64,000 nucleotides of DNA from Paenibacillus piscarius (GTDB lineage: Bacteria; Bacillota; Bacilli; Paenibacillales; Paenibacillaceae): the NCBI RefSeq assembly GCF_022234545.1, contig NZ_JAIEUI010000002.1, positions 472,327 to 536,326 on the forward strand, written 5' to 3'. A model generated the notes under the pieces. The model made no database searches. It saw nothing but the letters and a program-made list of their open reading frames with translations, and was not told the DNA's origin. A program made the translations under genes and the position numbers. Shown one piece after another: positions 27,989-40,016 of the stretch; positions within the stretch are counted from its first letter, which is position 1, and every line of letters begins with the position of its first letter.

Positions 27989-28418
27989 TATTCTTCCAAG
28001 CCTGTTTTAACACATGTGGGAACGTACATGACCGCAGCAACGGCTTAAGGATTTCGGGGGAAGGTTGTGGATGTAGCAGAGTACAGTGACTGCCATCGAG
28101 CAAGCCGGGTTTTATCATTCTCATTTGCCGGGCAGGGTCGTCTGGGGGCATCAGGTACAGGCCACCGTTCTCGGTTGTTCCGACGTGTTCTTGATTCAAA
28201 GGAGCATTGATTGGGATAGAGTCTACGAATCCGCCCAAAAGGGGATTTCATTTCAGGCCGTCTGCAAGCGTTTAAAAATTGCCTAAATTCTATATGGGAT
28301 TTTTCTGTATCTGTTTTTGCTTATTTATAATTTTAATATGACTTTTAGTCTTGTGACTATGTCACATAAGTAATCTGGAGAATATTGTGGATTAATCCAA
28401 CTTGAGGAGGTTATGGTA

Positions 28419-30275
<1,857 letters not shown>

Positions 30276-30282
30276 CACTTAT

Positions 30283-30314
30283 ATTCGATCGCTACCTTAG
30301 GGTAGCGATCGAAT
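30283..30314. terminator. Perfect 14-bp hairpin after collagen-like protein 8
   Basis: ATTCGATCGCTACC pairs exactly with GGTAGCGATCGAAT around TTAG. The tail TGTCATTT is only moderately T-rich. Confidence 0.65.
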
Positions 30315-30490
30315 TGTCATTTCCCGGAGTTGCTGCTGTAAATGGACTTGCCGGTTTAAAATTCTGGTGAAAGAGCGGTTAATGACTGGCAACCCAAATG
30401 TCCACCGGCGATCCACTTCTCAAGCTTACTTCGATGATCTGGAATGCCCATACAATCCGGCAAGAGGCAACATCCAAAGTATTTTTACAA

Positions 30491-30516
30491 ATAAATGAGC
30501 AAATTCACTTCCAGTA
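30491..30516 (+). repeat. ATAAATGAGCAA repeat, copy 2
   Basis: Second copy of the 27964 repeat, with one extra A after AGCAA that shifts the frame. If that base is ignored, a frame reading NSLPVTLSPGTAEVRSC continues through VALGGNNDQGIKPFGEQSV to 30774. The gap 30276-30810 shows no other gene, so this looks like a frameshifted short gene of unknown type. Confidence 0.5.
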
Positions 30517-30777
30517 ACCCTAAGTCCAGGTACAGCAGAGGTTAGATCCTGTGAAATTTTGGTTGCACTAGGCGGCAACAATGATCAAGGAATAAAACCC
30601 TTTGGAGAACAAAGCGTTTCCGGTCCATCAGCCTTTTCTATAGGAGGGGGCTTCTTCCTTTATTTATCTGCCCGATTTAGCAGACTCCGCCTCTATGTCC
30701 ACACCAAACCGGTAAGCTTGAATATTAATATATTAATCATTAAGTGTACTGCAGGCCCGGCATGTATACTTTAATGA

Positions 30778-32430
<1,653 letters not shown>

Positions 32431-32448
32431 TGGAAAGAGCACGAATTG

Positions 32449-32480
32449 AAAGCAGCCCCTATTCGCCGGGGCTGCTTTTC
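32449..32480 (+). terminator. Terminator after collagen-like protein 9
   Basis: AAAGCAGCCCC pairs with GGGGCTGCTTT around TATTCGCC, with a TTTTC tail. Confidence 0.88.
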
Positions 32481-32584
32481 TCCATTGGTGCCATTTCCCG
32501 GCCAAGACCGTCAAGTCTGCTATGTCCGTATAATTCTCGCCACAAATGTGATTAATGCTTAATATTATGGAGACTTCGGCCATA

Positions 32585-32593
32585 CATATAATA
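32585..32593 (+). promoter_or_regulatory. Possible sigma-K-type -10 element
   Basis: CATATAATA fits the mother-cell sigma-K -10 pattern CATANNNTA. It is about 115 bases before anchor-domain protein B. I see no clear -35 element, so this is weak. Confidence 0.3.
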
Positions 32594-32709
32594 TACAGAA
32601 GTTCGCAATTATGGACTCGGTGGCTAACCAGCCTTAGTTCCATTCATGAGAATACATGCGTACAGCCATTCCCGGTGTGCTAATCGATGATTAGAGGAGG
32701 ATATAGATC

Positions 32710-33027
32710 GTGTCAATGCCCAATATTCCTGACATCACGCCCTTGATTACTCTAACCCGAAATGAAGTTATTAATATGCTGTTGTCTTCAATCGCACTCG
32801 AGGAAATCGGCCTCTCCCATATCATGAATGCTGAGGGCGAGAAGATCCAGCGTATGCTGAAGTTCGATAGCATCACCATGATTGAGCTCCTGCAGGTGAA
32901 CCGCAGCGTCGAGCGCATGCTCCGAACCATCCTTAAGAATCAGATGATGCTGCAGTTCAAGCTGGAGGATGTCATCGATCTTGCTGCCAAGGATGAGGGC
33001 CCGCCCGATGAACAACAGGAAGAATAG
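32710..33027 (+). CDS. Stand-alone anchor-domain protein B
   Basis: A 105-residue protein formed by a divergent anchor domain only: [20 protein letters not shown], then [20 protein letters not shown] and [19 protein letters not shown], with an acidic tail ([11 protein letters not shown]). The usual FALGTLPG segment after the EGEK helix is replaced by RMLKFDS. The start is GTG with AGAGGAGG upstream. Its 3' end overlaps the next gene by 20 bases, which suggests coupled translation and a shared role. Confidence 0.8.
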   Translation: MSMPNIPDITPLITLTRNEVINMLLSSIALEEIGLSHIMNAEGEKIQRMLKFDSITMIELLQVNRSVERMLRTILKNQMMLQFKLEDVIDLAAKDEGPPDEQQEE

Positions 33028-33817
33028 ACGGAAGAATGGCCTGGAATCGTCCATCGCCATGGAGCATGCCTTGCGTCAGTGGTGGTATGGTCAGACCCGT
33101 TACATATCCATGGCTCAGAAGCATGCGCAAGACACTCTCCTTGGTGAACCGGAACGGTTCACCAGGATGATTAACGGCATGTTCATTAATTTCCAGATGC
33201 TGCTCCTGTTCCGTCCGGTATCCCTGCTTAGCTATGCCCGCACCGCAGGGCTCAGATCTACTCTTGCTTCTACAAGCACTGAGCGCAGACTACGCTCTCT
33301 GCAGAAGGCAATAGCAGATACTAACAATTCCATGTTATTCTGTGTGGAGCATGTGCTTGAATTGCTGTCAGCTCTGGTCACTTCAACAGTCCGGGAGGCT
33401 ACGGACTCAGAGCATCGCTTCCGCAGAGACCAGTTGCTCCGGATCAGTGCCAGAATGATTCAGCAATGTGAAGAAATCCTGCGTAACATCATACTCAGCA
33501 GCCTCTGGTTCTCTACTCTGCCCGGCGATGATCATGGAGACGAGCATCTCTTTGCGTTCCGGGACAATATCCTTCCCGGCCAGCAAGGTCTGGCAAGCCT
33601 GCATAAGGCCCTTTGGAAGCTCATCAGGTTAACCATCAGGCTGAATGCTGCACCGTCGCAATATCGGCAATCCCTGAGCACTCTGCTGGATCAGCTTAAA
33701 TATCTGGAGAATTATCTGAACTCACCAGGCTGCTCCACCAACCGCAGAACTTCAACAGCACCGGCAGCGCCTTGGTTAAATAACAAGGCCAGGATTATTA
33801 TTCATCTGATTCCCTAG
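33008..33817 (+). CDS. Hypothetical helical protein coupled to anchor-domain protein B
   Basis: I do not recognise this protein. From ATG at 33008 it has 269 residues, mostly predicted helix, very rich in Arg and Leu ([32 protein letters not shown] runs; [11 protein letters not shown]). The C-terminal 25 residues are low in order ([18 protein letters not shown]). It has no signal peptide or convincing membrane helix. The start lies inside the preceding anchor gene, with a weak GAGGG upstream; ATG at 33059 is an alternative. Its coupling to an anchor-domain gene suggests a structural or assembly role on the spore surface. Confidence 0.6.
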   Translation: MNNRKNRRKNGLESSIAMEHALRQWWYGQTRYISMAQKHAQDTLLGEPERFTRMINGMFINFQMLLLFRPVSLLSYARTAGLRSTLASTSTERRLRSLQKAIADTNNSMLFCVEHVLELLSALVTSTVREATDSEHRFRRDQLLRISARMIQQCEEILRNIILSSLWFSTLPGDDHGDEHLFAFRDNILPGQQGLASLHKALWKLIRLTIRLNAAPSQYRQSLSTLLDQLKYLENYLNSPGCSTNRRTSTAPAAPWLNNKARIIIHLIP

Positions 33818-33834
33818 AACCGGACAACCATTCC

Positions 33835-34227
33835 TCAGTCGCCGGATCGTTGAAGCAGCCCGGCGAGCTCTTGAATTTGCTGTGACAGCTTCTCCAGGGA
33901 CTGGGCCAATTCAAGATTGATATTCTCCTTGGGCTGTATTTCTGCAGATTCCTGGGGGTAAGGCTTGCCGTCATCAGCATCGTTCTCCCGGTATACCGGG
34001 AATCCCTCTTCAATCAGTATCCTTACAATCGTTCCCAGGTGATAACGCTCTTTCCTGAGGGCATCAATCCGTTTCAGCAAAGGAATGGCTTCGTATCTGT
34101 ACATCATAATGTCCCCCTTCCTCACAGTAGGCATAAAGAGAGAATAATAGGTCAGCCAGCGCTTGACGGTGGTAGCCGGCAGCTTCACCATCTGAATCAG
34201 TTCCATTTGACTATACGCTCTGCTCAT
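33835..34227 (-). CDS. MerR-like transcriptional regulator 1
   Basis: A 130-residue protein with an N-terminal MerR-type helix-turn-helix (YSQMELIQMVKLPATTVKRWL, residues 5-25) and a second conserved helix (LRKERYHLGTIVRILIEEGFPVY). The C-terminal third is a probable coiled coil (LAQSLEKLSQQIQELAGLL) that could dimerise the protein. No effector-binding domain is visible. AAGGAG lies before the ATG at 34227. It is a clear paralogue of the regulator at 53234, and the two bracket the glycan cluster on the same strand. Probably a regulator of the island; its target sites are unknown. Confidence 0.78.
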   Translation of the reverse strand: MSRAYSQMELIQMVKLPATTVKRWLTYYSLFMPTVRKGDIMMYRYEAIPLLKRIDALRKERYHLGTIVRILIEEGFPVYRENDADDGKPYPQESAEIQPKENINLELAQSLEKLSQQIQELAGLLQRSGD

Positions 34228-34300
34228 CGTCCTTCTCCTTCCATTAAGTTCTATTCTTAAATCTATCCACGAAGTTCACCATTCATGAGAAAAAAGCAAA

Positions 34301-34351
34301 AATAAAGAAGCCTGCCCCGGCTGCCAACCAGCTGTTGCAGGCTTCTTTATT
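34301..34351. terminator. Bidirectional terminator of the glycan operon
   Basis: AATAAAGAAGCCTGC pairs exactly with GCAGGCTTCTTTATT (15 bp). It lies 22 bases after the stop of the last glycan gene on the minus strand. Confidence 0.88.
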
Positions 34352-34372
34352 ATGAATACCGTTTACCGCCAT

Positions 34373-35494
34373 TCAGACATCCATTTTCCTAAGCAGCTCC
34401 TCTGCCTCAGTATATTCAGGATTGAGCAGTAATGCCTCCTGCAAGGCAGTCTGTGCCAGCTTGTCGTTGCCGGTGGCCAGGTAGCATCGCCCCAGATAGT
34501 AACAAGCCAGGAAGCTGCCTGCTCCCTTGGTGGTCAGATGCTCGTTACAGTCCTCCCCAAGGGCAATGCATTTCTGGAACACCTCTGCAGCCTCCTGGAA
34601 CAATCCCATCTGGAACAGCATCAGCCCTTTAGTGTAGTAGAGATCTATATAATCAGGATACAATTGAATTGCGAGATCAATGCCGGATACAGATTCCCGG
34701 GTTGGCGAGGTGACCAGCAGGATCGAATATTTTAATTTATAAAGCAGAGAAGGCGGCAGATAACCCTGCTGTACAAACTGGCTAATCGAGGAATTCACAT
34801 ATTGGTAGGCTTCATCGAAGGCTTCTCTCCGGTACAGCACACTTGCCATATGATAATCAATCCAGGGATCCGGAGAGCCCTGATTCTTCTCCTGCTGCAG
34901 CAGCAGCATATTTCGCTTGTCTTTATCCCGCAGGCTTACGGTTTCATCCATATAACCATAGTGGTATACCGTTACCGGGAGTTGGATCACCATGGACTGC
35001 ACAATATTCTCATCAGGCAAATAGAGCTGCTCATGGACATTGCCCCGGAAGCGGAAGCCTCTCTCTCTGCGGAACATCCGGATCTGATTCATCCCGTGCG
35101 CGCGCCGCCGGTCAGGAGGACCCTCGCCGAAATAGCTAAACAGATGGATGCCGGCCAGCAGGGTCGTCTCAGAGTCTGTCTCCAGCACCTGCCTGACGTT
35201 CATGGCACCACCGCTCTCTACCTCTTCATCGGCATCCAGCCAGAGCACCCAATCTCCGGTAGCCTGCTCCAGGCTGTAGTTGCGGGCCGCAGAGAAATCA
35301 TCCTGCCAGGAATAGTCATACACTGCCGCGCCATATTCTTCTGCGATCTCTCTGGTCCGGTCCGTTGAGCCCGTATCGACGATTATGATTTCATCAACAG
35401 CTTCCCGGATGCTGCTGAGACACTTTCTGAGCCATTGCTCCTCGTTGTGAACAATCATGCACAGAGACAGCTTCTTGGCTGTATTCAATTTCAC
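34373..35494 (-). CDS. Family 2 glycosyltransferase with TPR-like tail
   Basis: A 373-residue enzyme with an N-terminal GT-A fold (LSLCMIVHNEEQWLRKCLSS, VDTGSTDRTREIAEEYG, the metal-binding LDADEEV). The second half is made of helical TPR-like repeats ending LLNPEYTEAEELLRKMDV. The family includes SunS-type peptide glycosyltransferases, which suits direct transfer of a sugar to the Thr-rich stalks; this is inference. The best start is GTG at 35494 with GGAGGG five bases upstream; TTG at 35509 is also in frame. It is the last gene of the minus-strand operon and is paralogous to the gene at 45162. Confidence 0.87.
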   Translation of the reverse strand: MKLNTAKKLSLCMIVHNEEQWLRKCLSSIREAVDEIIIVDTGSTDRTREIAEEYGAAVYDYSWQDDFSAARNYSLEQATGDWVLWLDADEEVESGGAMNVRQVLETDSETTLLAGIHLFSYFGEGPPDRRRAHGMNQIRMFRRERGFRFRGNVHEQLYLPDENIVQSMVIQLPVTVYHYGYMDETVSLRDKDKRNMLLLQQEKNQGSPDPWIDYHMASVLYRREAFDEAYQYVNSSISQFVQQGYLPPSLLYKLKYSILLVTSPTRESVSGIDLAIQLYPDYIDLYYTKGLMLFQMGLFQEAAEVFQKCIALGEDCNEHLTTKGAGSFLACYYLGRCYLATGNDKLAQTALQEALLLNPEYTEAEELLRKMDV

Positions 35495-35514
35495 CGGCTC
35501 CCTCCACAACTGGA

Positions 35515-36771
35515 TTACATGGTAAATATCTTATGGAACGCACTGGCTGAATAGGACAGCATCTCTTCCGTCAGACCAGGGTGCAGCCCGATCCAGAAGG
35601 AACGCTCTCTAATAGTCTCCGTATTGTGCAGCGGTCCCGCAAGCCTGTAGGAACCGGCCGTCAAACCAAATTGTCTGAGGGATGGCCCCGGAAACACCAG
35701 ACGCGTACCAATACCGCCCTCTTCAAGACTCCGAATCAGCTCATTGCGTCCAATCGGCGAATGTTCCTTCACAATAACCGGAAAGCCGAGCCAGCTCGGC
35801 TCGCTGCCCGGGGTCTCCTCCGGCAAATGCAGCGCATATTGCAAAGGCTCCAGCGCCTGATATAAGAGCTTGAAGTTCTCCCTGCGCTTCCGGGTGAACC
35901 CGGCAAGCTTGCGAAGCTGCGTGAGGCCGATAGCCCCGTAGAGATTAGCCGCAAGCTGCTGGAAGCCCATTGAATGGTTAACACCAGTCTGCTGATTAGC
36001 ATAAGGAGAAGCCTTGCCCGCGTCGCGCAAGGATTCAACAATCTGCTTCAGCAAAGAGCTGGAGGTCAGCACCGCTCCTCCTTCCTCCATGGTGATCTGT
36101 TGTCCGGGAAAGAAGCTGACCGTCGCCAAATCTCCAAATGATCCAACAGGCTGTCCCTGATACATGGACCCCAGAGCATCGCTTGCATCCTCAATCAGCC
36201 ACAGCCCGTGCCGGTCAGCAAATTCCTTCATATACGCAATATTGAAAGGGTTCCCCATGGTATGGGCAACCATGACCGCTTTTGTCCTGTGCGTGACCAT
36301 CCGGTCCAGAAGCTCTGTCTCGATCGCGTAGGAGGGAATCGTTACATCCGTAAATACCGGAACCAGTCCGTGCTGCATGATAGGAATAATCGTACTTGGA
36401 AATTTATTGGCAATCGTGATCACTTCATCCCCCGGTTGCAATTGTCTTGCTCCCAGATAAGGGGAGGTGAGCGCAGAGAGAGCCAGAATATTGGCACTTG
36501 TTCCCGAGTTCACCAGAAGGGAGAAACGGGCTCCCAACGTTATGGCTAATTGCCGCTCAAACCGTGCGGCCTGATCTCCTTCAGACAGGGAATAATCAAG
36601 CGATGCATTCATCAGACTCACAAGCTCCTGCTCATCAAATGTTTTACCGCTTGCCGGAATCATGTCTAATCCCGGTCTGAATGAATGCTCAGGCCGTTGC
36701 TCCTTGTAATACGTGGCCGTCAGTTCCATGATTTGGTCTCGCTTGCTTGCGTACAAAGCACCATCTCCCAT
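35515..36771 (-). CDS. RfbH-like PLP enzyme with Gln in place of the catalytic Lys/His
   Basis: A 418-residue protein of the DegT/DnrJ/EryC1/StrS fold, closest in motifs to RfbH (CDP-4-keto-6-deoxyglucose 3-dehydrase): NSGTSANILALSAL, FPSTIIPIMQHGLVPVF, AHTMGNPFN, EDASDALG. In aminotransferases the PLP lysine lies in SFFPTKN; in RfbH that site is His (AHH). Here the DNA reads CAA CAG, giving SFFPGQQITMEEGGAV. It may be a PMP-dependent dehydratase with changed chemistry, or non-catalytic. ATG at 36771 lacks a ribosome binding site; TTG at 36756 has GGGAG eight bases upstream. A CATATATTA element lies about 50 bases upstream in the 172-base gap before this gene. Confidence 0.82.
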   Translation of the reverse strand: MGDGALYASKRDQIMELTATYYKEQRPEHSFRPGLDMIPASGKTFDEQELVSLMNASLDYSLSEGDQAARFERQLAITLGARFSLLVNSGTSANILALSALTSPYLGARQLQPGDEVITIANKFPSTIIPIMQHGLVPVFTDVTIPSYAIETELLDRMVTHRTKAVMVAHTMGNPFNIAYMKEFADRHGLWLIEDASDALGSMYQGQPVGSFGDLATVSFFPGQQITMEEGGAVLTSSSLLKQIVESLRDAGKASPYANQQTGVNHSMGFQQLAANLYGAIGLTQLRKLAGFTRKRRENFKLLYQALEPLQYALHLPEETPGSEPSWLGFPVIVKEHSPIGRNELIRSLEEGGIGTRLVFPGPSLRQFGLTAGSYRLAGPLHNTETIRERSFWIGLHPGLTEEMLSYSASAFHKIFTM

Positions 36772-36817
36772 ACGGTTTCATTCAATTCCGGTTTTAACGG
36801 ATTTAGCAGCCTTGGGA

Positions 36818-36826
36818 TAATATATG
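36818..36826 (-). promoter_or_regulatory. Possible sigma-K-type -10 element inside the glycan operon
   Basis: On the minus strand it reads CATATATTA, a full match to CATANNNTA. It lies in the only large gap (172 bases) of the operon, in front of the RfbH-like gene. The -35 element is not clear. Confidence 0.4.
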
Positions 36827-36943
36827 CAGTTAATATTCACATAGAAATGATTTATCAGATAAATTATGTAATGCCCGGGCGGTGCCGGGAACAAATGCAC
36901 ACTCGGGCCTATGAAGGATCTATAGTTCGCTGGCAGCCAGGCT

Positions 36944-37636
36944 TTACCGTAAGCGGGCAGGATTACCGACAACAACCGCTCCGGGTACAACATCCTTGGT
37001 CACAACGGCTCCCGCTCCCACAACAGCATTCGCCCCGATCTCTACGGGAAGCAATGAAGCATTATTGCCTATTCGTGCACCTCTGCGGATGCGCGGCCCT
37101 TGGTGATGCCCTTTGCCGCTGGCCATATATTTATCGTTGGACATCGAGCAGCAGGGCCCGATGAAGACTTGATCCTCAATAACCGTATCCGCGGTTATAT
37201 ATGAACCTGTCTGAATGGTAGTCTCCGATCCGATGCTGGTATTGGGTTCAACCATCACATTCCGTCCCAGGATGGTATCCCTCCCGACTACAATCTGCTC
37301 CCGGATGCTCGCATGATCTGCAATTAGAACACCGCTGCCGATCACTGAACCGGCATACACGCTCACGTGACTGCCGATCCTGACATCGGCTTCTATGAAC
37401 AGAGCCGGGAGCTCTAACGCCGGCTTTCTGGACATTTTCCGGTTAGCGCCGGGCTTCTTGCCCAGTATCGTCAGATCCCCAATCACCGTGCGATCTCCAA
37501 TCTTAGTTCCGGCCTTAATTATACTATGATGTCCGATGGATACCTTATCGCCGATGACGACTCCTTCCTCTACGACCACATACTCACCAAGCTGGACCCC
37601 CTGCCCGATCCTTGCACTCTCATGGATGCTCAACAC
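36944..37636 (-). CDS. Hexapeptide-repeat acetyltransferase (WbpD-like)
   Basis: A 230-residue left-handed beta-helix protein made of hexapeptide repeats (ARIGQGVQLGEYVVVEEGVVIGDKVSIG; ADVRIGSHVSVYAGSVIGSGV). The C-terminal half reads FIGPCCSMSNDKYMASGKG, then RIRRGARIGNNASLLPVEIG and ends VVTKDVVPGAVVVGNPARLR. This is the pattern of the acetyltransferases that modify the 3-amino group of UDP-sugars, such as WbpD. The start is GTG at 37636 (or TTG 37633) with GAGGAG upstream. It lies in the same operon as a WbpB-like dehydrogenase and a WbpE-like aminotransferase, which supports the assignment. Length exceeds WbpD because of extra N-terminal coils. Confidence 0.8.
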   Translation of the reverse strand: MLSIHESARIGQGVQLGEYVVVEEGVVIGDKVSIGHHSIIKAGTKIGDRTVIGDLTILGKKPGANRKMSRKPALELPALFIEADVRIGSHVSVYAGSVIGSGVLIADHASIREQIVVGRDTILGRNVMVEPNTSIGSETTIQTGSYITADTVIEDQVFIGPCCSMSNDKYMASGKGHHQGPRIRRGARIGNNASLLPVEIGANAVVGAGAVVTKDVVPGAVVVGNPARLR

Positions 37637-37656
37637 GCATTCTCCTCACATCTGAT

Positions 37657-38928
37657 TTAGATTGATAGCAGACGATGATAGATATCAAGCACGCTCTGGC
37701 TATTCTTGACCATATCATGATGCTGTTCCGCATAAGCTCTCCCCCGCAGACCAATCTCCGGCAGAGCATCACGGTTCTTCAGCAGATCCTCCAGAACCTT
37801 CTGGAGCGTATCAGGATTGGCACGAATTAGCGGCAGCTCTGCCGGATATTGCTCCGTCATGTAATCGCTGATCCAGCAGACCACCGGCTTGCCAAGCGCC
37901 ATACTCTCCACAGCCAACAGGCCGTAGCTGCCGATATGCAGTTGATCAATAATCAGATCCGCTTTCTGGTAGAGAGCCTTGGCTTCCTCGTGAGTCATTC
38001 CCTGAATCAGCATGAAGTCGAATTCATACTGCTGCCCTAGAGATTCAATAACTTTTAGAATCACCTCGGTTCCTTTGATTTCAGGACTAGTTGGCGCATG
38101 AACAATCAGCAGCCGCTCATTCGGCTTCCATTCTTCCTGCACGGCATAGCGGGCCAGATCTACCATCATAGGAACAATCGATACCTCGGGATAGTAGTCC
38201 TTCACATATTGTTCAAGCTCTCTATCAGCAACAATACAATGCTGTACATGGCGGGAGAGCAGAGACAACCGCTGCCTCAATATGCGTTCAGGATGTTTAA
38301 CAAGCACATACGGGTTGCTCTTCACCGCAACGGAGTAGAGCCTGACATCGCTGCCCCAATGCTGCATAATGACTGACTTACCTGCTTGCTTCAGCAAGGG
38401 GTAATCCGTATAATCAAGAGCGATGCTCTGGGCAAAATGAAAATGAAAAAGATCATATTTGGGAAGAAGAGCGAGTGTTAACCTGCGTAATTTCTCAAGT
38501 ATCCCCTTCCTATTCAGTTCAGGAAGCAGTGGATAGGTGTAATCTGAGCCATACCCCAGATAGCTTGGAGAATAATCCAGAGAATGTGCCGTGATTCCTT
38601 GGGCCCGAAGTCCGCGATTTAAGGTATTCATCTGATTGGCAATTTCCATGGTTCCCTGGAATACACGTAATGGAGCGACAGGAAACTTGTTGTCAGCCTG
38701 CGTGTACAAATCTTTCAATACCTGGTCATCAGGGTAATTCTCCAGACCTCTCCATAACCATAGCCAGCTGTTAGGGGCATTGCCGAAGTGCATTGAGAGT
38801 TCTGAACGATACTTATAATAGATTGAAGCAGGGAATTTCTCCATCTCCCAACTGTCCAGCAATGCGTTCACAGAATCCCATTGCCCTGCCTTCATGGCAG
38901 CCTCAATCAATTCTATTTTCTCCGTCAT
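37657..38928 (-). CDS. GT-B glycosyltransferase (family 4 type)
   Basis: A 423-residue enzyme. The first ~80 residues form a helical extension (LIEAAMKAGQWDSVNALLDSWE). A GT-B fold follows, with PKYDLFHFHFAQSIALDY and MQHWGSDVRLYS in the first domain and GSYGLLAVESMALGKPVVCWISDY in the second, where the donor nucleotide binds. It is expected to transfer a sugar from an NDP donor in the cytoplasm. The ATG overlaps the stop of the upstream Gfo/Idh gene (ATGA), so translation is coupled. GGGGGAG precedes the start. Confidence 0.85.
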   Translation of the reverse strand: MTEKIELIEAAMKAGQWDSVNALLDSWEMEKFPASIYYKYRSELSMHFGNAPNSWLWLWRGLENYPDDQVLKDLYTQADNKFPVAPLRVFQGTMEIANQMNTLNRGLRAQGITAHSLDYSPSYLGYGSDYTYPLLPELNRKGILEKLRRLTLALLPKYDLFHFHFAQSIALDYTDYPLLKQAGKSVIMQHWGSDVRLYSVAVKSNPYVLVKHPERILRQRLSLLSRHVQHCIVADRELEQYVKDYYPEVSIVPMMVDLARYAVQEEWKPNERLLIVHAPTSPEIKGTEVILKVIESLGQQYEFDFMLIQGMTHEEAKALYQKADLIIDQLHIGSYGLLAVESMALGKPVVCWISDYMTEQYPAELPLIRANPDTLQKVLEDLLKNRDALPEIGLRGRAYAEQHHDMVKNSQSVLDIYHRLLSI

Positions 38929-40016
38929 CCGTACCGCTCCCCCTCCCTCATATCCTCTGAGGAGAACTCCACAAGAGGCAGGGTTACTCTGCGACCTTCG
39001 AGAGCGGACTGGTAGATGGCAAAGATGGCTTCAATGGATCTGCCCGCCTCTGTCGCGTCAACGACCATACCTTCAGCCCCGTTGCTGATCCGATCCAGAT
39101 AAGCTTCATACATGCGCAGTTGCTCATCCCTGTCCGACTCCAGCTGCCGGAGATCCTCCTCTGCCACCTGAACACCGTTTACTTCAAAACGTTCAATATG
39201 CTCAAGCTGCGCTCCGCTAATAATCAGTGTGCCTTTCTCTGCGAATACACGGATAGAGTAACCGAAGTTACCGGGTCTTGTAATCGTATTGGCTTCTACC
39301 AGCCCCTTGGCCCCATTCTGAAAGGAGAGGACAGCAAGCGCGACATCCTCAATCTCCTTCCCTTCCTGAACTTTCTGCAATTCACCATAGGCTCCTTCTA
39401 CATCACCGAGGAACCATAGAAGCAGATCAATAAGATGAATACCCTGATTGAGCAGCATGCCGCCATCCTGGTCCCAGGTCCCCCGCCAGGCAGCCTGACG
39501 GAAATACTCCGGAGACCGGCTGATTTCAATGGACGCTACCCCATAGTACAACTCGCCCAGCAGACCGCTGTCAATGTAATTCTTGATTCGCAGCATTGGA
39601 AGACGATACCGCATCTGATGGCAGACAAGAAGGTTCAAATTACGCTTACTGGCCAGTTCAGAAAGAAGCCGTGTATCTTCCAATGTAAGGGCAAGCGGCT
39701 TCTCGATAATGACGTGCTTACCTGCGATCAGTGCATCTCCAGCCATATCGGCATGGCGTCCGCTGGAGGTGGCAATGACAATCACCTTCACTTCAGGATG
39801 CATCAGCAGATCTGCATAGTCAGGATACATTGCCACCTCGCCTGGAGTGTATCCTCCCTGAACCAGTTGCCGGTGAATGATCTCCATACGCTCTGCCGAT
39901 AGGTCACTGATAGCCACAACCCTGGCCGAACCCAGCCGTAATAGCGATGCAGCATGCTTTTCTGTTATCCGTCCACAGCCGATGATGCCGATGCCAAGCT
40001 TCATGAGCTTATTCAT
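38925..40016 (-). CDS. Gfo/Idh/MocA oxidoreductase (WbpB-like UDP-sugar 3-dehydrogenase)
   Basis: A 363-residue NAD-dependent enzyme. The Rossmann motif LGIGIIGCGRITEKHA is at residues 7-22, then GKHVIIEKPLALT with the family EKP signature. The segment YFRQAAWRGTWDQDGGMLL, followed by NQGIHLIDLL, closely follows WbpB, which oxidises C3 of UDP-GlcNAcA before transamination. The ATG at 40016 overlaps the stop of the aminotransferase gene (ATGA); ATG at 40004 is an alternative start. Its gene neighbours (aminotransferase, acetyltransferase and, nearby, UDP-GlcNAc dehydrogenase) complete the Wbp set. Confidence 0.85.
   Translation of the reverse strand: MNKLMKLGIGIIGCGRITEKHAASLLRLGSARVVAISDLSAERMEIIHRQLVQGGYTPGEVAMYPDYADLLMHPEVKVIVIATSSGRHADMAGDALIAGKHVIIEKPLALTLEDTRLLSELASKRNLNLLVCHQMRYRLPMLRIKNYIDSGLLGELYYGVASIEISRSPEYFRQAAWRGTWDQDGGMLLNQGIHLIDLLLWFLGDVEGAYGELQKVQEGKEIEDVALAVLSFQNGAKGLVEANTITRPGNFGYSIRVFAEKGTLIISGAQLEHIERFEVNGVQVAEEDLRQLESDRDEQLRMYEAYLDRISNGAEGMVVDATEAGRSIEAIFAIYQSALEGRRVTLPLVEFSSEDMREGERYG

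Noticed and set aside
27903..28238. 111-codon minus-strand frame between collagen genes 7 and 8
   Set aside because: No ribosome binding site, no recognisable motif, and competing frames on the other strand. Decayed sequence is more likely.
32969..33007. Upstream extension of the unknown protein at 33008
   Set aside because: The extra 13 codons lie fully inside the anchor gene and have no ribosome binding site; ATG 33008 gives the more usual short overlap.
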